NCBI RefSeq assembly: GCF_007679035.1
Contig: NZ_VEFR01000005.1
Span: 179,610-243,609 of the forward strand
Length of the DNA: 64,000 nt
Reading direction: 5' to 3'
Origin: Agrococcus jejuensis
GTDB lineage: Bacteria; Actinomycetota; Actinomycetes; Actinomycetales; Microbacteriaceae
The number at the start of each line of letters is the position of its first letter. Positions within the stretch are counted from its first letter, which is position 1. Positions 8,772-18,342 of the stretch are shown here, one piece after another. The position numbers and the translations under genes were made by a program. The notes beneath the pieces were generated by a model, which was not told where the DNA came from, searched no databases, and worked only from the letters and a program-made list of their open reading frames with translations.

Positions 8772-9119
8772 ATGCACCGGCACCGCACCCTCGCCGTGAT
8801 CCTCTTCGTGCTCAGCCTCCTCGGGCTCATCGGCACGTGGACGTTCAACATCGCGTTCTTCGTCGACCCGCCGGCCGGGCTCGGCTACGTCGAGGGGTGG
8901 TTCGCGAATGCCGCCTCGACGTCGGCATCGATCGACCTGCTCGTCGTCGCGCTCGCCGCGGGCATCGTGATGATCGTCGAGGGCGCGCGCCTGGGCTGGT
9001 CGCGATGGGCGTGGGCGTTCGTGCCGCTGAGCCTCGTGACGGCCGTCGCCTTCGCGTTCCCGCTCTTCCTCGGGCTCCGCGAGCTCGCCCTCGACCGCCG
9101 GGCTCGCGCCGCCGCATGA
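8772..9119 (+). CDS. DUF2834 family membrane protein
   Basis: The 115-residue protein has three membrane segments (about residues 5-30, 52-72 and 82-103). The conserved DUF2834 pattern is visible: NIAFFVDPPAGLGYVEGWF, then ANAASTSASIDLLVVALAA and IVEGARLG. The ATG at 8772 follows a CAGGAGTCGTCCC ribosome binding site. It is transcribed divergently from the merR gene and terminated by a strong hairpin that overlaps its 3' end. The biochemical function of the family is unknown. Confidence 0.8.
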   Translation: MHRHRTLAVILFVLSLLGLIGTWTFNIAFFVDPPAGLGYVEGWFANAASTSASIDLLVVALAAGIVMIVEGARLGWSRWAWAFVPLSLVTAVAFAFPLFLGLRELALDRRARAAA

Positions 9120-9152
9120 CGAAGGCCCCCTGCGCTGCGCAGGGGGCCTTCG
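9120..9152 (+). terminator. Rho-independent-type hairpin
   Basis: The 15-bp perfect inverted repeat has a CTG loop (arms 9120-9134 and 9138-9152) and starts directly after the DUF2834 stop codon. It lies between convergent genes and may also serve fbaA. Confidence 0.8.
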
Positions 9153-9168
9153 CGATGCGGTGGGTGGG

Positions 9169-10197
<1,029 letters not shown>

Positions 10198-10269
10198 GGG
10201 GCATCTCCTTCGAGCGGATCGCGTCGCCCCCGAGTCTAGGAGCGCGCACGTGCCGTCGACAGCGGCGGG

Positions 10270-10292
10270 TTGCACGGACATGTCCTATAGGG
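10270..10292 (+). promoter_or_regulatory. Promoter/operator with TCCTATAGG motif upstream of tetrulose kinase operon
   Basis: A TTGCAC -35-like hexamer (10270-10275) is followed by GGACATGTCC (10276-10285, perfect palindrome) overlapping CCTATAGG (10284-10291, perfect palindrome). The 9-mer TCCTATAGG (10283-10291) recurs in the pdxA/MFS divergent promoter at 16245-16253. It is a likely site for the GntR/FCD regulator encoded in this operon. Confidence 0.55.
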
Positions 10293-10325
10293 TTGCCGCG
10301 TCGCATCGAACCGAAAGGGGACGCG

Positions 10326-12062
10326 ATGACGCGTCTGTTCAACGAGCCGTCGGCGTTCGCCGACGAGATGATCGAGGGCTTCGCGGCCGCATCCGCACGG
10401 TGGGTCACCGCCGTGCCGGGCGGCGTGGTGCGCTCCACGCGCGCCGCGGAGGACACCGTGGCCCTCGTGATCGGTGGTGGCAGCGGCCACTACCCGGCCT
10501 TCGGAGGCCTCGTCGGCCCCGGCATCGCGCACGGCGCGGCGATGGGCAACCTCTTCGCGTCGCCGTCGACGCAGCAGGTGTACTCGATCGCCAAGACCGC
10601 CGACCAGGGCAAGGGCGTGCTGCTCTGCTACGGCAACTACGCCGGCGACGTGCTGAACTTCACCGAGGCGCAGGAGCGTCTGAAGGCCGAGGGGCACGAC
10701 GTGCGCACGGTGCTGGGCACCGACGACATCTGGAGCGCGCCGATCGACCGCGTCGAGGATCGCCGCGGCATCGCGGGCATGCTCGCGCTGTTCAAGATCG
10801 CCGGCGCCGCTGCGGAGCGCGGCGACTCGCTCGACGACGTCGAGCGCCTCGCCACGCATGTCATGAGCCGCACGCGCACCTTCGGCGTCGCCTTCGGCGG
10901 CTGCACCTTCCCGGGTGCCGACGGTCCGCTCTTCACCGTGCCCGAGGGCCGCATGGCCGTGGGCCTCGGCATCCACGGCGAGCCCGGCATCGACGAGGTG
11001 GACATGCCGACGGCCGACGGCCTCGCCGAGCTGTTCGTCTCGCGTCTGCTCGACGAGGTGCCCGAGGGCATCGACGTCGACGGCGCGCGCATCGTGCCGA
11101 TCCTGAACGGCCTCGGCTCGGTGAAGTACGAGGAGCTCTTCGTGCTCTACCGCGCCGTGGACCGACTCCTGACGGAGCGCGGCCTGGTCGTCGTCGAGCC
11201 CGACGTGGGCGAGATGTGCACGTCGCTCGACATGGCCGGCTGCTCGCTGTCGCTGCTGTGGCTCGACGACGAGCTCGAGGAGCTGTGGACGGCCCCCGCC
11301 GACACGCCCGCGTACCGCAAGGGCTCCGTCGCCGCGCAGGAGCACGTCGACGTGGTCGTGGAGGGCGTGGTCGAGGAGGACATCCCCGAGGCGTCCGACG
11401 CCTCGAAGGCCGTCGCGCAGACGATCGGCACGTCCTTCGTCGAGATCGCGAACGCGATCGACGGCGCCGCCGACGAGCTCGGCCGCCTCGACGCGGTCGC
11501 CGGCGACGGCGACCACGGCATCGGCATGCGCCGCGGCGTGCACGCCGGACGCGACGCGGCGCTCGCCGCGATCGAGGGCGGTGCCGGAGCCGAGACCACG
11601 CTGCGTCGCGCCGCCGAGGCGTGGGGCGACCGCGCAGGCGGCACGTCGGGCGTCATCTGGGCGACGATCCTGCGCTCCGTCGCAGGGGCGCTCGGCGACA
11701 CGGCCGACATCTCGCGCACCGAGGTGTCCGCGGGCGTCGACGCGGCGCGCGATGCCGTCGCGTCGTTCGGCAAGGCCAAGGTGGGCGACAAGACGATGAT
11801 CGACGCGATCGTGCCGTTCGCCGACGAGCTCCGCGAGCGCATCGCCGCCGGCGACTCGCTCGTCGACGCGTGGTCCCACGCGGCCGGCGTCGCCGAGGAG
11901 GCGGCGCAGGAGACCGCGGCCCTCAAGGCCACCCTCGGCCGTGCCAAGTCGCACGGCGACAAGTCGATCGGCACGCCCGACCCGGGCGCCGTGTCGTTCG
12001 CGCTCATCTGCACGACCATCGCGGACGTGCTCGCACAGGACATCGAGGAGGACGGCAAGTGA
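10326..12062 (+). CDS. DhaK-DhaL fusion kinase, predicted erythrulose (tetrulose) kinase LerK/DerK type
   Basis: The 578-residue ATP-dependent kinase has an N-terminal DhaK domain (about 1-335) with [21 protein letters not shown] and GLGIHGEPG (His217 is the expected substrate-binding His), then a DhaL ATP domain (about 365-575) with [10 protein letters not shown] (Asp394, Asp396), AGGTSG and the late IGTPDPGA motif. Single-chain DhaKL kinases beside RpiB-like and TPI-like isomerases are the arrangement described for L- and D-erythrulose kinases (LerK, DerK) of Mycobacterium smegmatis. It should phosphorylate erythrulose. It is first in a four-gene operon; its stop overlaps the next start. 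Dihydroxyacetone kinase activity is the main alternative. Confidence 0.8.
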   Translation: MTRLFNEPSAFADEMIEGFAAASARWVTAVPGGVVRSTRAAEDTVALVIGGGSGHYPAFGGLVGPGIAHGAAMGNLFASPSTQQVYSIAKTADQGKGVLLCYGNYAGDVLNFTEAQERLKAEGHDVRTVLGTDDIWSAPIDRVEDRRGIAGMLALFKIAGAAAERGDSLDDVERLATHVMSRTRTFGVAFGGCTFPGADGPLFTVPEGRMAVGLGIHGEPGIDEVDMPTADGLAELFVSRLLDEVPEGIDVDGARIVPILNGLGSVKYEELFVLYRAVDRLLTERGLVVVEPDVGEMCTSLDMAGCSLSLLWLDDELEELWTAPADTPAYRKGSVAAQEHVDVVVEGVVEEDIPEASDASKAVAQTIGTSFVEIANAIDGAADELGRLDAVAGDGDHGIGMRRGVHAGRDAALAAIEGGAGAETTLRRAAEAWGDRAGGTSGVIWATILRSVAGALGDTADISRTEVSAGVDAARDAVASFGKAKVGDKTMIDAIVPFADELRERIAAGDSLVDAWSHAAGVAEEAAQETAALKATLGRAKSHGDKSIGTPDPGAVSFALICTTIADVLAQDIEEDGK

Positions 12063-12517
12063 CGCTTCGGCTCATCATCGGATCCGACAAGGCCGGCTAC
12101 GACTACAAGGAGATCGTGAAGGCCGACCTGGAGGCCAACGGCGAGGTGGCGAGCGTCGTCGACGTCGGCGTCTCGTCGGACGCCGACGCGACGAGCTACC
12201 CGAACGTCGCCATCGAGGCCGCGAAGCGCATCGCGGCGGGCGAGGCCGATCGGGCGATCCTGTTCTGCGGCACGGGCCTCGGGGTCGCCATCTCGGCGAA
12301 CAAGGTCAAGGGCATCCGCGCGGTGACGGCGCACGACTCGTTCTCGGTCGAGCGCTCGATCCTGTCGAACGACGCGCAGGTGCTGTGCATGGGCCAGCGC
12401 GTCGTGGGCATCGAGCTCGCGCGGCGCCTCGCGAAGGAGTGGCTCACGTACACGTTCGACCCGTCGAGCCACTCGCAGGCCAACATCGACGACCTCGTCG
12501 CGTACGAAGCGCGCTGA
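12059..12517 (+). CDS. derI: RpiB/LacAB-family isomerase, predicted D-erythrulose-4-phosphate isomerase
   Basis: This 152-residue sugar-phosphate isomerase has the RpiB core [15 protein letters not shown] with catalytic Cys70, [12 protein letters not shown] (Lys11 where ribose-5-phosphate isomerase B usually has His) and [10 protein letters not shown] with His92. The [22 protein letters not shown] stretch is like the DerI/EryI tetrulose-phosphate isomerases, not like ordinary RpiB. The expected reaction is D-erythrulose 4-phosphate to D-erythrose 4-phosphate. The GTG start overlaps the kinase stop by 4 nt (GTGA), and the TPI-like gene follows after 2 nt. Confidence 0.75.
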   Translation: MTLRLIIGSDKAGYDYKEIVKADLEANGEVASVVDVGVSSDADATSYPNVAIEAAKRIAAGEADRAILFCGTGLGVAISANKVKGIRAVTAHDSFSVERSILSNDAQVLCMGQRVVGIELARRLAKEWLTYTFDPSSHSQANIDDLVAYEAR

Positions 12518-12519
12518 GC

Positions 12520-13281
12520 ATGGCGAGGTTCGTCATCGGATCGAGCCTCAAGATGTACTTCGGCAAGGCGGCGACGGAGCGCTGGACGCGCGACGTCGCC
12601 GCCATCTGCCGCGTGCATGAGGCCGTCGCATCGGGCGTCGTCGAGCCGTTCGTCATCCCGACGTTCCCGTCGATCCCGGCGGTCGTCGACATCGCCGTGC
12701 CCGCAGGGCTCACGGTGGGAGCGCAGGACGTGCACTGGGAGCCGTCGGGCGCCTTCACGGGCGAGGTCGGCGCCCCCGAGCTCGTCGAGCACGGCGTGCG
12801 GATGGTCGAGATCGGCCACGCCGAGCGTCGCGCGATGTTCGGCGAGACCGACGAGACCGTGGCCCGCAAGGTCGCCGCCTCGCTCGACGCCGGGCTCGCA
12901 CCCGTGCTCTGCATCGGAGAGCTCGTGCAGGACGACCCCTCGACGGCGGCCGCCGCGTGCGTGCAGCAGCTCGAGGCGTCGCTGCGGCTCGCGCGCGAGC
13001 GCGGCGTCGGCGGCCGGCTCGTCGTGGCGTACGAGCCCGTATGGGCCATCGGAGCGCCCGAGCCCGCTGGGGAGTCGCACATCCGCGGCGTCACGAGCGT
13101 GCTGCGCGACCACCTCGCCGGCGACGCGCTGCTGCCCGGTGCGCAGGTCATCTACGGCGGCTCCGCCGGACCCGGCCTGCTGCCGCGCATCGCGCCCGAC
13201 GTCGACGGCATGTTCCTGGGCCGCTTCGCCCACGACCCCGTCGCGTTCGGCGCGATCCTCGACGAGGCGCTGAGCGCATGA
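12520..13281 (+). CDS. lerI: TPI-family isomerase, predicted L-erythrulose-1-phosphate isomerase
   Basis: This 253-residue TIM-barrel protein has all three TPI catalytic residues: Lys11 (GSSLKMYFG), His100 (EIGHAERR) and Glu172 (AYEPVWAIG), plus the IYGGSAG phosphate motif. It departs from glycolytic TPI: the usual Asn two residues before the catalytic Lys is Ser9, and the usual GHSERR is GHAERR. The same Ser/Thr replacement occurs in the EryH/LerI group, which converts L-erythrulose 1-phosphate to D-erythrulose 4-phosphate. Its position between derI and the GntR gene supports that role over glycolysis. Its 3' end overlaps gntR by 4 nt. Confidence 0.75.
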   Translation: MARFVIGSSLKMYFGKAATERWTRDVAAICRVHEAVASGVVEPFVIPTFPSIPAVVDIAVPAGLTVGAQDVHWEPSGAFTGEVGAPELVEHGVRMVEIGHAERRAMFGETDETVARKVAASLDAGLAPVLCIGELVQDDPSTAAAACVQQLEASLRLARERGVGGRLVVAYEPVWAIGAPEPAGESHIRGVTSVLRDHLAGDALLPGAQVIYGGSAGPGLLPRIAPDVDGMFLGRFAHDPVAFGAILDEALSA

Positions 13282-13973
13282 GCGAGGGCGGTCGTCACCT
13301 GGACGTGCAGCGCAGGGCGCTGCGCGACCAGGTGCACGACCGCATCCTCGCCGACCTGCTGCTCGGCACCGTGCAGCCGGGGGAGCGGCTCTCGATCGAC
13401 ACGCTCGCACGCGAGCTCGACGTGTCGCCGACGCCCGTGCGCGAGGCGCTCGTGCAGCTCGAGCGCACGGGTCTCGTGACTCGGGAGGCCCTCAAGGGCT
13501 ACCGGGTCGCCCCGCCGCTCGACGCCGAGCAGCTCACCGAGCTCTTCGAGGCCCGCATGATGCTCGAGGAGCGCGCCGCGGCGCTCGCCGCCTCGCAGGC
13601 GGAGGCGTTGCTGCCCGCGCTCCGCGCCGCCCACGAGGTGCACGAGGCCGCGAGCCACGACGTCGTGCGCGCCCATGCCGCCGGCGAGGTGCCGCTCGAG
13701 GTCACCCAGCGGTACTTCGAGGCCGACGGCGCCTTCCACGCCGTGATCCTCGACCACTCCGGCAATCGGTACCTGCAGGAGATGCACGCCTCGCTCGGCG
13801 CGCTGACGCATCGACTGCGGCAGGCGGCGCTGCGCGGCCCGAGCGACGTCATCGAGGCGCTCGCCGAGCACCGGGCGATCGTCGAGGCCTATGCGGCGGC
13901 GCCCGAGGCCGCGGGCGAGGCCATGCGCGCGCACGTGGCGAACGTGCGCGATCGGTCGTTGTCGGGCCGCTGA
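13278..13973 (+). CDS. GntR-family regulator with FCD domain
   Basis: The 231-residue protein has a GntR winged helix (about residues 14-76; LRDQVHDRILADLLLG, then SPTPVREALVQLERTGLV) followed by an all-helical FCD ligand domain (about 85-215) with a likely metal site: Asp/His in the YFEADGAFHAVIL segment, and a later AEHRAIVEA His. Such regulators usually sense an acid sugar or sugar phosphate. It is the last gene of the tetrulose operon (ATGA overlap with the TPI-like gene), and the TCCTATAGG motifs at 10283 and 16245 are candidate sites. It ends 7 nt from the convergent lactonase gene. Confidence 0.9.
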   Translation: MSEGGRHLDVQRRALRDQVHDRILADLLLGTVQPGERLSIDTLARELDVSPTPVREALVQLERTGLVTREALKGYRVAPPLDAEQLTELFEARMMLEERAAALAASQAEALLPALRAAHEVHEAASHDVVRAHAAGEVPLEVTQRYFEADGAFHAVILDHSGNRYLQEMHASLGALTHRLRQAALRGPSDVIEALAEHRAIVEAYAAAPEAAGEAMRAHVANVRDRSLSGR

Positions 13974-13980
13974 CGCGCGG

Positions 13981-14904
13981 TCAGGCCTCCAGGTCGTCGG
14001 GCGCGAGCCGATAGCGGCGCACCGCGTTGTCGACGAACATCGCCCGCTGCTCGTGCGGCGCATGCTCGGCGACGATCTCGGCGAACCCGCCGAGGATGTC
14101 GGCGTACGAGCCGGCGAGCGAGTCGACCGGGAAGTTGCTCGCGAACAGGATGCGGTCGGGGCCGAACGCGTCGATCGCGCGGAGCACGATCTCGCGGTTG
14201 GCATCCACCGTCCAGGCTGCGCCGGGCACGCCGATGCCCGACACCTTCATCCAGACCTGCTCGAGCGCGGCGATGCGACCGATCGCGGCCGCCCAGTCGT
14301 CGATCGCCGCGCGCGACCGGTCCGCGGGCAGCGCCGTGTGGTTGATCGTCAGCCGTGTGTCGGGGTGCGCGCGCACGAGGTCCATCGCCTCGTCGAGGTG
14401 CCACCACGCCGTCTGGAGCTCGAAGTCCAGCCCGAGCGTCGCCAGGCGCGCGTAGCCCGCCCGCCACCCGGCGTCGGAGAGGAGCGTCGTGCCGGCGTCG
14501 CTCGGCGACGCCGTCTGCCCCGGCTTGTGGCGGATGCCGCGCACGATGCTGCGCTGCGCCATCGCCTCGAGCGTCGCCGCAGCGTCGGCTCGCTGCAGCT
14601 GCACGCGGCCGATGGCGGCGCTCGGCAGCCCGAAGCGCTGCCGCACCGACTCGATGTGGTCGATCTCGCCGAGCGGGTCGTCGTCGTCCCATTCCGTCTC
14701 CATCGTCACGCAGCCGACGAGCCGCATGCCGGCGCTCGCCGCATCCCGGCGCAGGTCGTCGGGCAGGTAGTCGCGCTTGATGGCGTCGTAGTCGCCGTAG
14801 CGGAACGGGATGCGCACGCCGGGTCGCAGCCACGGCTGCCGCCCGTCGCCCGGCTCCCAGAAGTGGTGGTGGGCGTCGACGAGATCGCCCCGGTAGGCGC
14901 TCAT
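13981..14904 (-). CDS. Amidohydrolase-2 family protein (COG3618), probable sugar lactonase
   Basis: The 307-residue TIM-barrel hydrolase has the amidohydrolase-2 metal motif VDAHHHFWEP near the N-terminus, GIRHKPGQ, TINHTALPAD and FASNFPVDSL. COG3618 members include L-rhamnono-, L-fucono- and related sugar lactonases and 2-pyrone-4,6-dicarboxylate lactonase. Opening of an aldonolactone or similar lactone to the acid is therefore the likely reaction. The ATG at 14904 overlaps the MFS gene stop by 4 nt, so transporter and lactonase are coupled. The exact substrate cannot be read from sequence. Confidence 0.75.
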   Translation of the reverse strand: MSAYRGDLVDAHHHFWEPGDGRQPWLRPGVRIPFRYGDYDAIKRDYLPDDLRRDAASAGMRLVGCVTMETEWDDDDPLGEIDHIESVRQRFGLPSAAIGRVQLQRADAAATLEAMAQRSIVRGIRHKPGQTASPSDAGTTLLSDAGWRAGYARLATLGLDFELQTAWWHLDEAMDLVRAHPDTRLTINHTALPADRSRAAIDDWAAAIGRIAALEQVWMKVSGIGVPGAAWTVDANREIVLRAIDAFGPDRILFASNFPVDSLAGSYADILGGFAEIVAEHAPHEQRAMFVDNAVRRYRLAPDDLEA

Positions 14905-16208
14905 GCGCGCACCCGTGCGAGCGGACGCTCGAAGTCGACGAGCATGGAGCCGACCAGATAGACCACCGCTGCGGCCCCCAGGAACACGAACGCGCCGCCG
15001 AAGCCGCCGCCCGCGGCGCCGATCGCGAAGCCCATGACGATCGGGGCGAGGCCGCCACCGCCCGACGACGCGACGTTCATGACCCCGCCGACGCGACCGA
15101 CCTGCGGCCCGGGGACGAGCAGCGCGGGGATGGTCCAGTAGAGGCCGCCGAAGTTGATGAAGAACACGGCGGTGGACAGCAGCGCGAGCGCGACGATGCC
15201 GTCGGTCACCGGCGGGATCGCGAAGATCGCTGCCGCGGTGCCGACGCCGGAGACGCCGAGGATCGTGCGCATGACGACGTTGTAGCGGGTGGTCGCGGCG
15301 CGCCAGCGGTCGGCGACGAACCCCGCGACGAGCTGGCCGAGCACGCCCGAGCCGTAGACGAGGAACGTGCCCCAGCCGAGCGCCGCGAGGTCGAAGCCGA
15401 GCGCCTGCGAGAGGTACGAGGGCGTCCACGAGATGATGCCCCACCAGATGGTCGCCCAGCCGAGGCGACCGATCATCATGCCCCAGAACGAGCGCGACGC
15501 GAGGTAGTCGACGGCACGGGGGAGCGGCCCCGTCGCGGTGGAGGACGTGCCGGCGACGACGGCCGTCTCGTCCTCGATGTGCGCGAGCTCGCGCGCTCCG
15601 ACGCCCGGGTGCTGCTGCGGGGTGTCGCGCAGGTACAGCCAGTAGAGCGCGGCGACGAGGATCGTCAGGCCACCGGTCAGGATGAACGCCCAGCGCCAGT
15701 CGCCGAGGGCGCCGATGAGCGCGACGACGACGAGACCGCCGACCGCGGAGCCGAAGGGGCCGGCCGCATCGACGAAGGTGGCGCCGCGGGCGCGCTCCTT
15801 CGGCGGCAGCCAGGCCGCGTTGAGCTTCGCGGCTGCCGGGAAGACGGGCGCCTCGCTGGCGCCGAGGCCCAGACGCGTCGCGACGAGGAAGATGCCGCCG
15901 GTCGCGAAGCCGCCCAGCAGCTGGAACGCGCCCCAGACCACGCCGGCGCCGCCGACGATCGCGCGGGGGCCGAATCGGTCGAGCAGCCAGCCGCCGGGGA
16001 TCTGGAAGAGCAGGTACGTCCAGAAGAACGATCCGAGGATCACGCCCTGGAGCTCGGGGCCGAGCTCGAACTCCTCGGCGACGAACGGCATGGCGATCGA
16101 GAGCGTGGCGCGATCGATGAAGTTCAGCAGCACGAGGATCCAGAGGATGCCGAAGATCTGCCATCGCACCCAGGTCCGGCGTCGGGGTCGGCTCGTCGTC
16201 GCGGTCAT
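14901..16208 (-). CDS. MFS transporter, anion:cation symporter (ACS)-like
   Basis: The 435-residue protein has about 12 membrane segments. The family start WILVLLNFIDRATLSIAMPF and the loop motif GGWLLDRFGPRAI are typical of ACS/hexuronate-glucarate transporters (GudP, ExuT, RhmT type), which import sugar acids. The ATG at 16208 follows GAAGGAGCGACG. It is the first gene of a two-gene operon with the lactonase and is divergent from pdxA across a 125-nt region containing ATCCTATAGGAT. It should bring in the acid sugar or lactone used by this locus. Confidence 0.85.
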   Translation of the reverse strand: MTATTSRPRRRTWVRWQIFGILWILVLLNFIDRATLSIAMPFVAEEFELGPELQGVILGSFFWTYLLFQIPGGWLLDRFGPRAIVGGAGVVWGAFQLLGGFATGGIFLVATRLGLGASEAPVFPAAAKLNAAWLPPKERARGATFVDAAGPFGSAVGGLVVVALIGALGDWRWAFILTGGLTILVAALYWLYLRDTPQQHPGVGARELAHIEDETAVVAGTSSTATGPLPRAVDYLASRSFWGMMIGRLGWATIWWGIISWTPSYLSQALGFDLAALGWGTFLVYGSGVLGQLVAGFVADRWRAATTRYNVVMRTILGVSGVGTAAAIFAIPPVTDGIVALALLSTAVFFINFGGLYWTIPALLVPGPQVGRVGGVMNVASSGGGGLAPIVMGFAIGAAGGGFGGAFVFLGAAAVVYLVGSMLVDFERPLARVRA

Positions 16209-16231
16209 CGTCGCTCCTTCGCTCGGCATCG

Positions 16232-16260
16232 TTGCCGTGCAAGATCCTATAGGATATTGT
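16232..16260 (+). promoter_or_regulatory. pdxA promoter with perfect ATCCTATAGGAT operator in the spacer
   Basis: TTGCCG (16232-16237), a 17-nt spacer and TATTGT (16255-16260) make a reasonable sigma-70-type promoter. The 12-bp perfect palindrome ATCCTATAGGAT (16244-16255) lies inside the spacer and would also cover promoter elements for the divergent MFS gene. The core TCCTATAGG matches the site at 10283. Confidence 0.6.
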
Positions 16261-16333
16261 CGCTGTGGTGCAGCGGAGATCGCTGCACTCGGACCCGACA
16301 CGACGACGTGGCCGCACGGCCGAGGAGCACGAC

Positions 16334-17323
16334 ATGAGCATCCGTCCCCGCATCGCACTCACCCTGGGAGACCCGGGAGGCGTGGGTCCCGAGCTCGTCG
16401 CGCGCTGGCTCGCCGAGGTCGCGCCCGGGGCCGACGCCGACGTCGTGGTCGTGGCCGACGAGCAGGAGCTGCGCGACGCGATCGCCGACGCCGGCATCGA
16501 TCCCGCGTCCATCGATCGCGACGCCATCCGACTCGTCGACAACGGCGGCACCCGCCCGGCCGAGGGCTTCGAGCGCCGCGCGGCGACCGAGGCCGGGGGT
16601 CGATGGGCCATGGCGAGCCTGCGCACCGCGCTCGAGCTCTCGAAGGCGGGCGAGGTCGACGCCATCGTGTTCGCACCGCTCAACAAGACGTCGCTGCACC
16701 TCGCGGGCATGCAGGAGAACGACGAGATGTCGTGGTTCGAGACGGTGCTCGACGACGGCACCGCCGCGACGGAGCTCAACATCCTGCCGACGCTCGTCAC
16801 CGGTCGCGTCACGTCGCACTGCTCCATCGCCGAGGTCGCGGACCTCGTGACGCACGACCTCGTCGTCGAGCGCGGCGAGCTGCTCGAGGGCGTGCTGCGC
16901 GCCCGCGGCATCGCCGAGCCGCGCATCGGCGTGTGCGCCCTCAACCCGCATGCGGGCGAGGGCGGCGCGTTCGGACGCCACGAGATCGACGTCATCGCGC
17001 CCGCCGTCGCCGAGCTGCAGCGCCGTGGCGTCGATGCGACCGGGCCCTTCCCGAGCGACACGATCTTCCTCAAGGCGCGCGACGGCGCGTTCGACGGCGT
17101 GCTCACGATGTACCACGACCAGGGCCAGATCGCGGTGAAGCTGCTCGGCTTCGACCGCGGCGTGACGATGGCCGGCGGCCTCTCCACGCCCGTGTGCACC
17201 CCCGCCCACGGAACGGCGTTCGACCTCGTCGGCACCCGCACCGCCGGCACCGGCGCGTACGAGCACGCCGTGCAGGTCGCGATCGGCGTCGGCGCGCAGC
17301 GTCGCGCGGCCCGCGCCGCCTGA
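16334..17323 (+). CDS. pdxA: PdxA-family dehydrogenase (PdxA2 type), acid-sugar catabolism
   Basis: The 329-residue NAD-dependent dehydrogenase/decarboxylase has the PdxA start ALTLGDPGGVGPE and metal ligands His162 (TSHCSIAEV), His206 (LNPHAGEGG) and His261 (MYHDQGQI). Biosynthetic PdxA oxidises 4-phosphohydroxythreonine; the context here (TctCBA, lactonase, tetrulose kinase) points to PdxA2, which oxidises the 3-hydroxyl of 4-phospho-threonate/erythronate with loss of CO2. The DUF1537 kinase that normally supplies the phosphorylated acid is absent from the locus, so an unphosphorylated acid-sugar substrate is possible. The ATG at 16334 follows CGAGGAGCACGAC. Confidence 0.82.
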   Translation: MSIRPRIALTLGDPGGVGPELVARWLAEVAPGADADVVVVADEQELRDAIADAGIDPASIDRDAIRLVDNGGTRPAEGFERRAATEAGGRWAMASLRTALELSKAGEVDAIVFAPLNKTSLHLAGMQENDEMSWFETVLDDGTAATELNILPTLVTGRVTSHCSIAEVADLVTHDLVVERGELLEGVLRARGIAEPRIGVCALNPHAGEGGAFGRHEIDVIAPAVAELQRRGVDATGPFPSDTIFLKARDGAFDGVLTMYHDQGQIAVKLLGFDRGVTMAGGLSTPVCTPAHGTAFDLVGTRTAGTGAYEHAVQVAIGVGAQRRAARAA

Positions 17324-17385
17324 GCATCCGCACCTCCCTCCCTCTCTCCCACGCCAGCACCACCCATCCCATGAGGAGCACGACG

Positions 17386-18342
17386 ATGACGTCACGTCCC
17401 ACCACGATCGCCGCAGCGGCAGTCGCTGCGCTCGCACTCGCCGCCTGCTCGAGCGGCGGCGGCACCGCCGACGGCCCCGTCACCGGCAACGTCACGATGG
17501 TCGTGCCGTTCTCGGCAGGCGGCGGCTCCGACGCCTCCGGCCGCGCGATCGCGAGCGGCCTCGAGGGCGTCACGGGCCTCACGATCACGACCGAGAACCG
17601 CGAGGGCGGCTCGGGCGCGGTCGGCTACTCGTACTTCCTCGGCGAGGAGGGCAACCCCAACGTGCTGCTCGCCGCCGAGACGAGCCTCATCTCGATCCCG
17701 CTCTCGCAGGACGTCGAGTTCGCGTCGACCTCGTTCACGCCCATCATGAAGCTCGGCGACGACTACACGCTGCTCGTCGTGCCCGCCGACAGCCCGTACG
17801 AGACGTGCACCGACGTCATCGACGCCGCCGCCGACGGCCGTGTCGTCGCCGCGGTCTCCGGCGCGGTGAGCCTCGACGAGGTCGTCTTCAGCCTCGTGGA
17901 GGAGGACCAGGACGTCGAGTTCGACCGCGTGCCGTTCGAGTCGGGCGCCGAGGTCATCGCCGGCGTGCTCGGCGGCCAGGTCGACATCGCGAGCCTCAAC
18001 CCCGGCGAGGTCGTCGGCCAGCTCGAGTCCGGCGACATGCGGGCGCTGTGCTCGTTCAGCGAGGAGCGCTACGAGTACGAGGCGATCGCCGACGTGCCCA
18101 CGGCCGTCGAGCAGGGCATCGACGTGGCGTTCGCGCAGTTCCGCGGCTTCATCGCACCCGGCGGCCTCACCGAGGAGCAGACGCAGTTCTGGATCGACGC
18201 GGCCGAGGAGTTCGCCGAGACCGACGCGTACGACGAGTACATCGAGGCCAACCTCATGCAGCCGAACGTGCTCTACGGCGACGAGTTCGCCGAGTACGTC
18301 GCCGGCAACGAGGCCGACCTCGCCACGGCGCTCGGCCAGTGA
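17386..18342 (+). CDS. tctC: Tripartite tricarboxylate transporter substrate-binding lipoprotein
   Basis: The 318-residue secreted protein has a lipoprotein signal peptide with lipobox LALAACSS (Cys21) and a TctC/Bug-type mature domain (MVVPFSAGGGSDASGRAIASGLE, then IIEGGSGAVGY-like NREGGSGAVGYSYF). It binds an extracellular carboxylate for the TctAB channel. The ATG at 17386 is preferred over one at 17371, since GAGGAG lies between them at the right spacing. It follows pdxA after 62 nt; its stop overlaps tctB by 4 nt. Confidence 0.88.
   Translation: MTSRPTTIAAAAVAALALAACSSGGGTADGPVTGNVTMVVPFSAGGGSDASGRAIASGLEGVTGLTITTENREGGSGAVGYSYFLGEEGNPNVLLAAETSLISIPLSQDVEFASTSFTPIMKLGDDYTLLVVPADSPYETCTDVIDAAADGRVVAAVSGAVSLDEVVFSLVEEDQDVEFDRVPFESGAEVIAGVLGGQVDIASLNPGEVVGQLESGDMRALCSFSEERYEYEAIADVPTAVEQGIDVAFAQFRGFIAPGGLTEEQTQFWIDAAEEFAETDAYDEYIEANLMQPNVLYGDEFAEYVAGNEADLATALGQ

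Noticed and set aside
12520..13281. Glycolytic triosephosphate isomerase (tpiA)
   Set aside because: Catalytic residues fit, but Ser9, GHAERR and the operon with a tetrulose kinase and DerI-like protein favour a tetrulose-phosphate isomerase. The glycolytic tpiA is usually next to gapA and pgk.
16334..17323. PdxA of vitamin B6 biosynthesis
   Set aside because: Most actinobacteria make pyridoxal phosphate by PdxST. The gene here is inside a transporter-catabolic operon with a shared operator.
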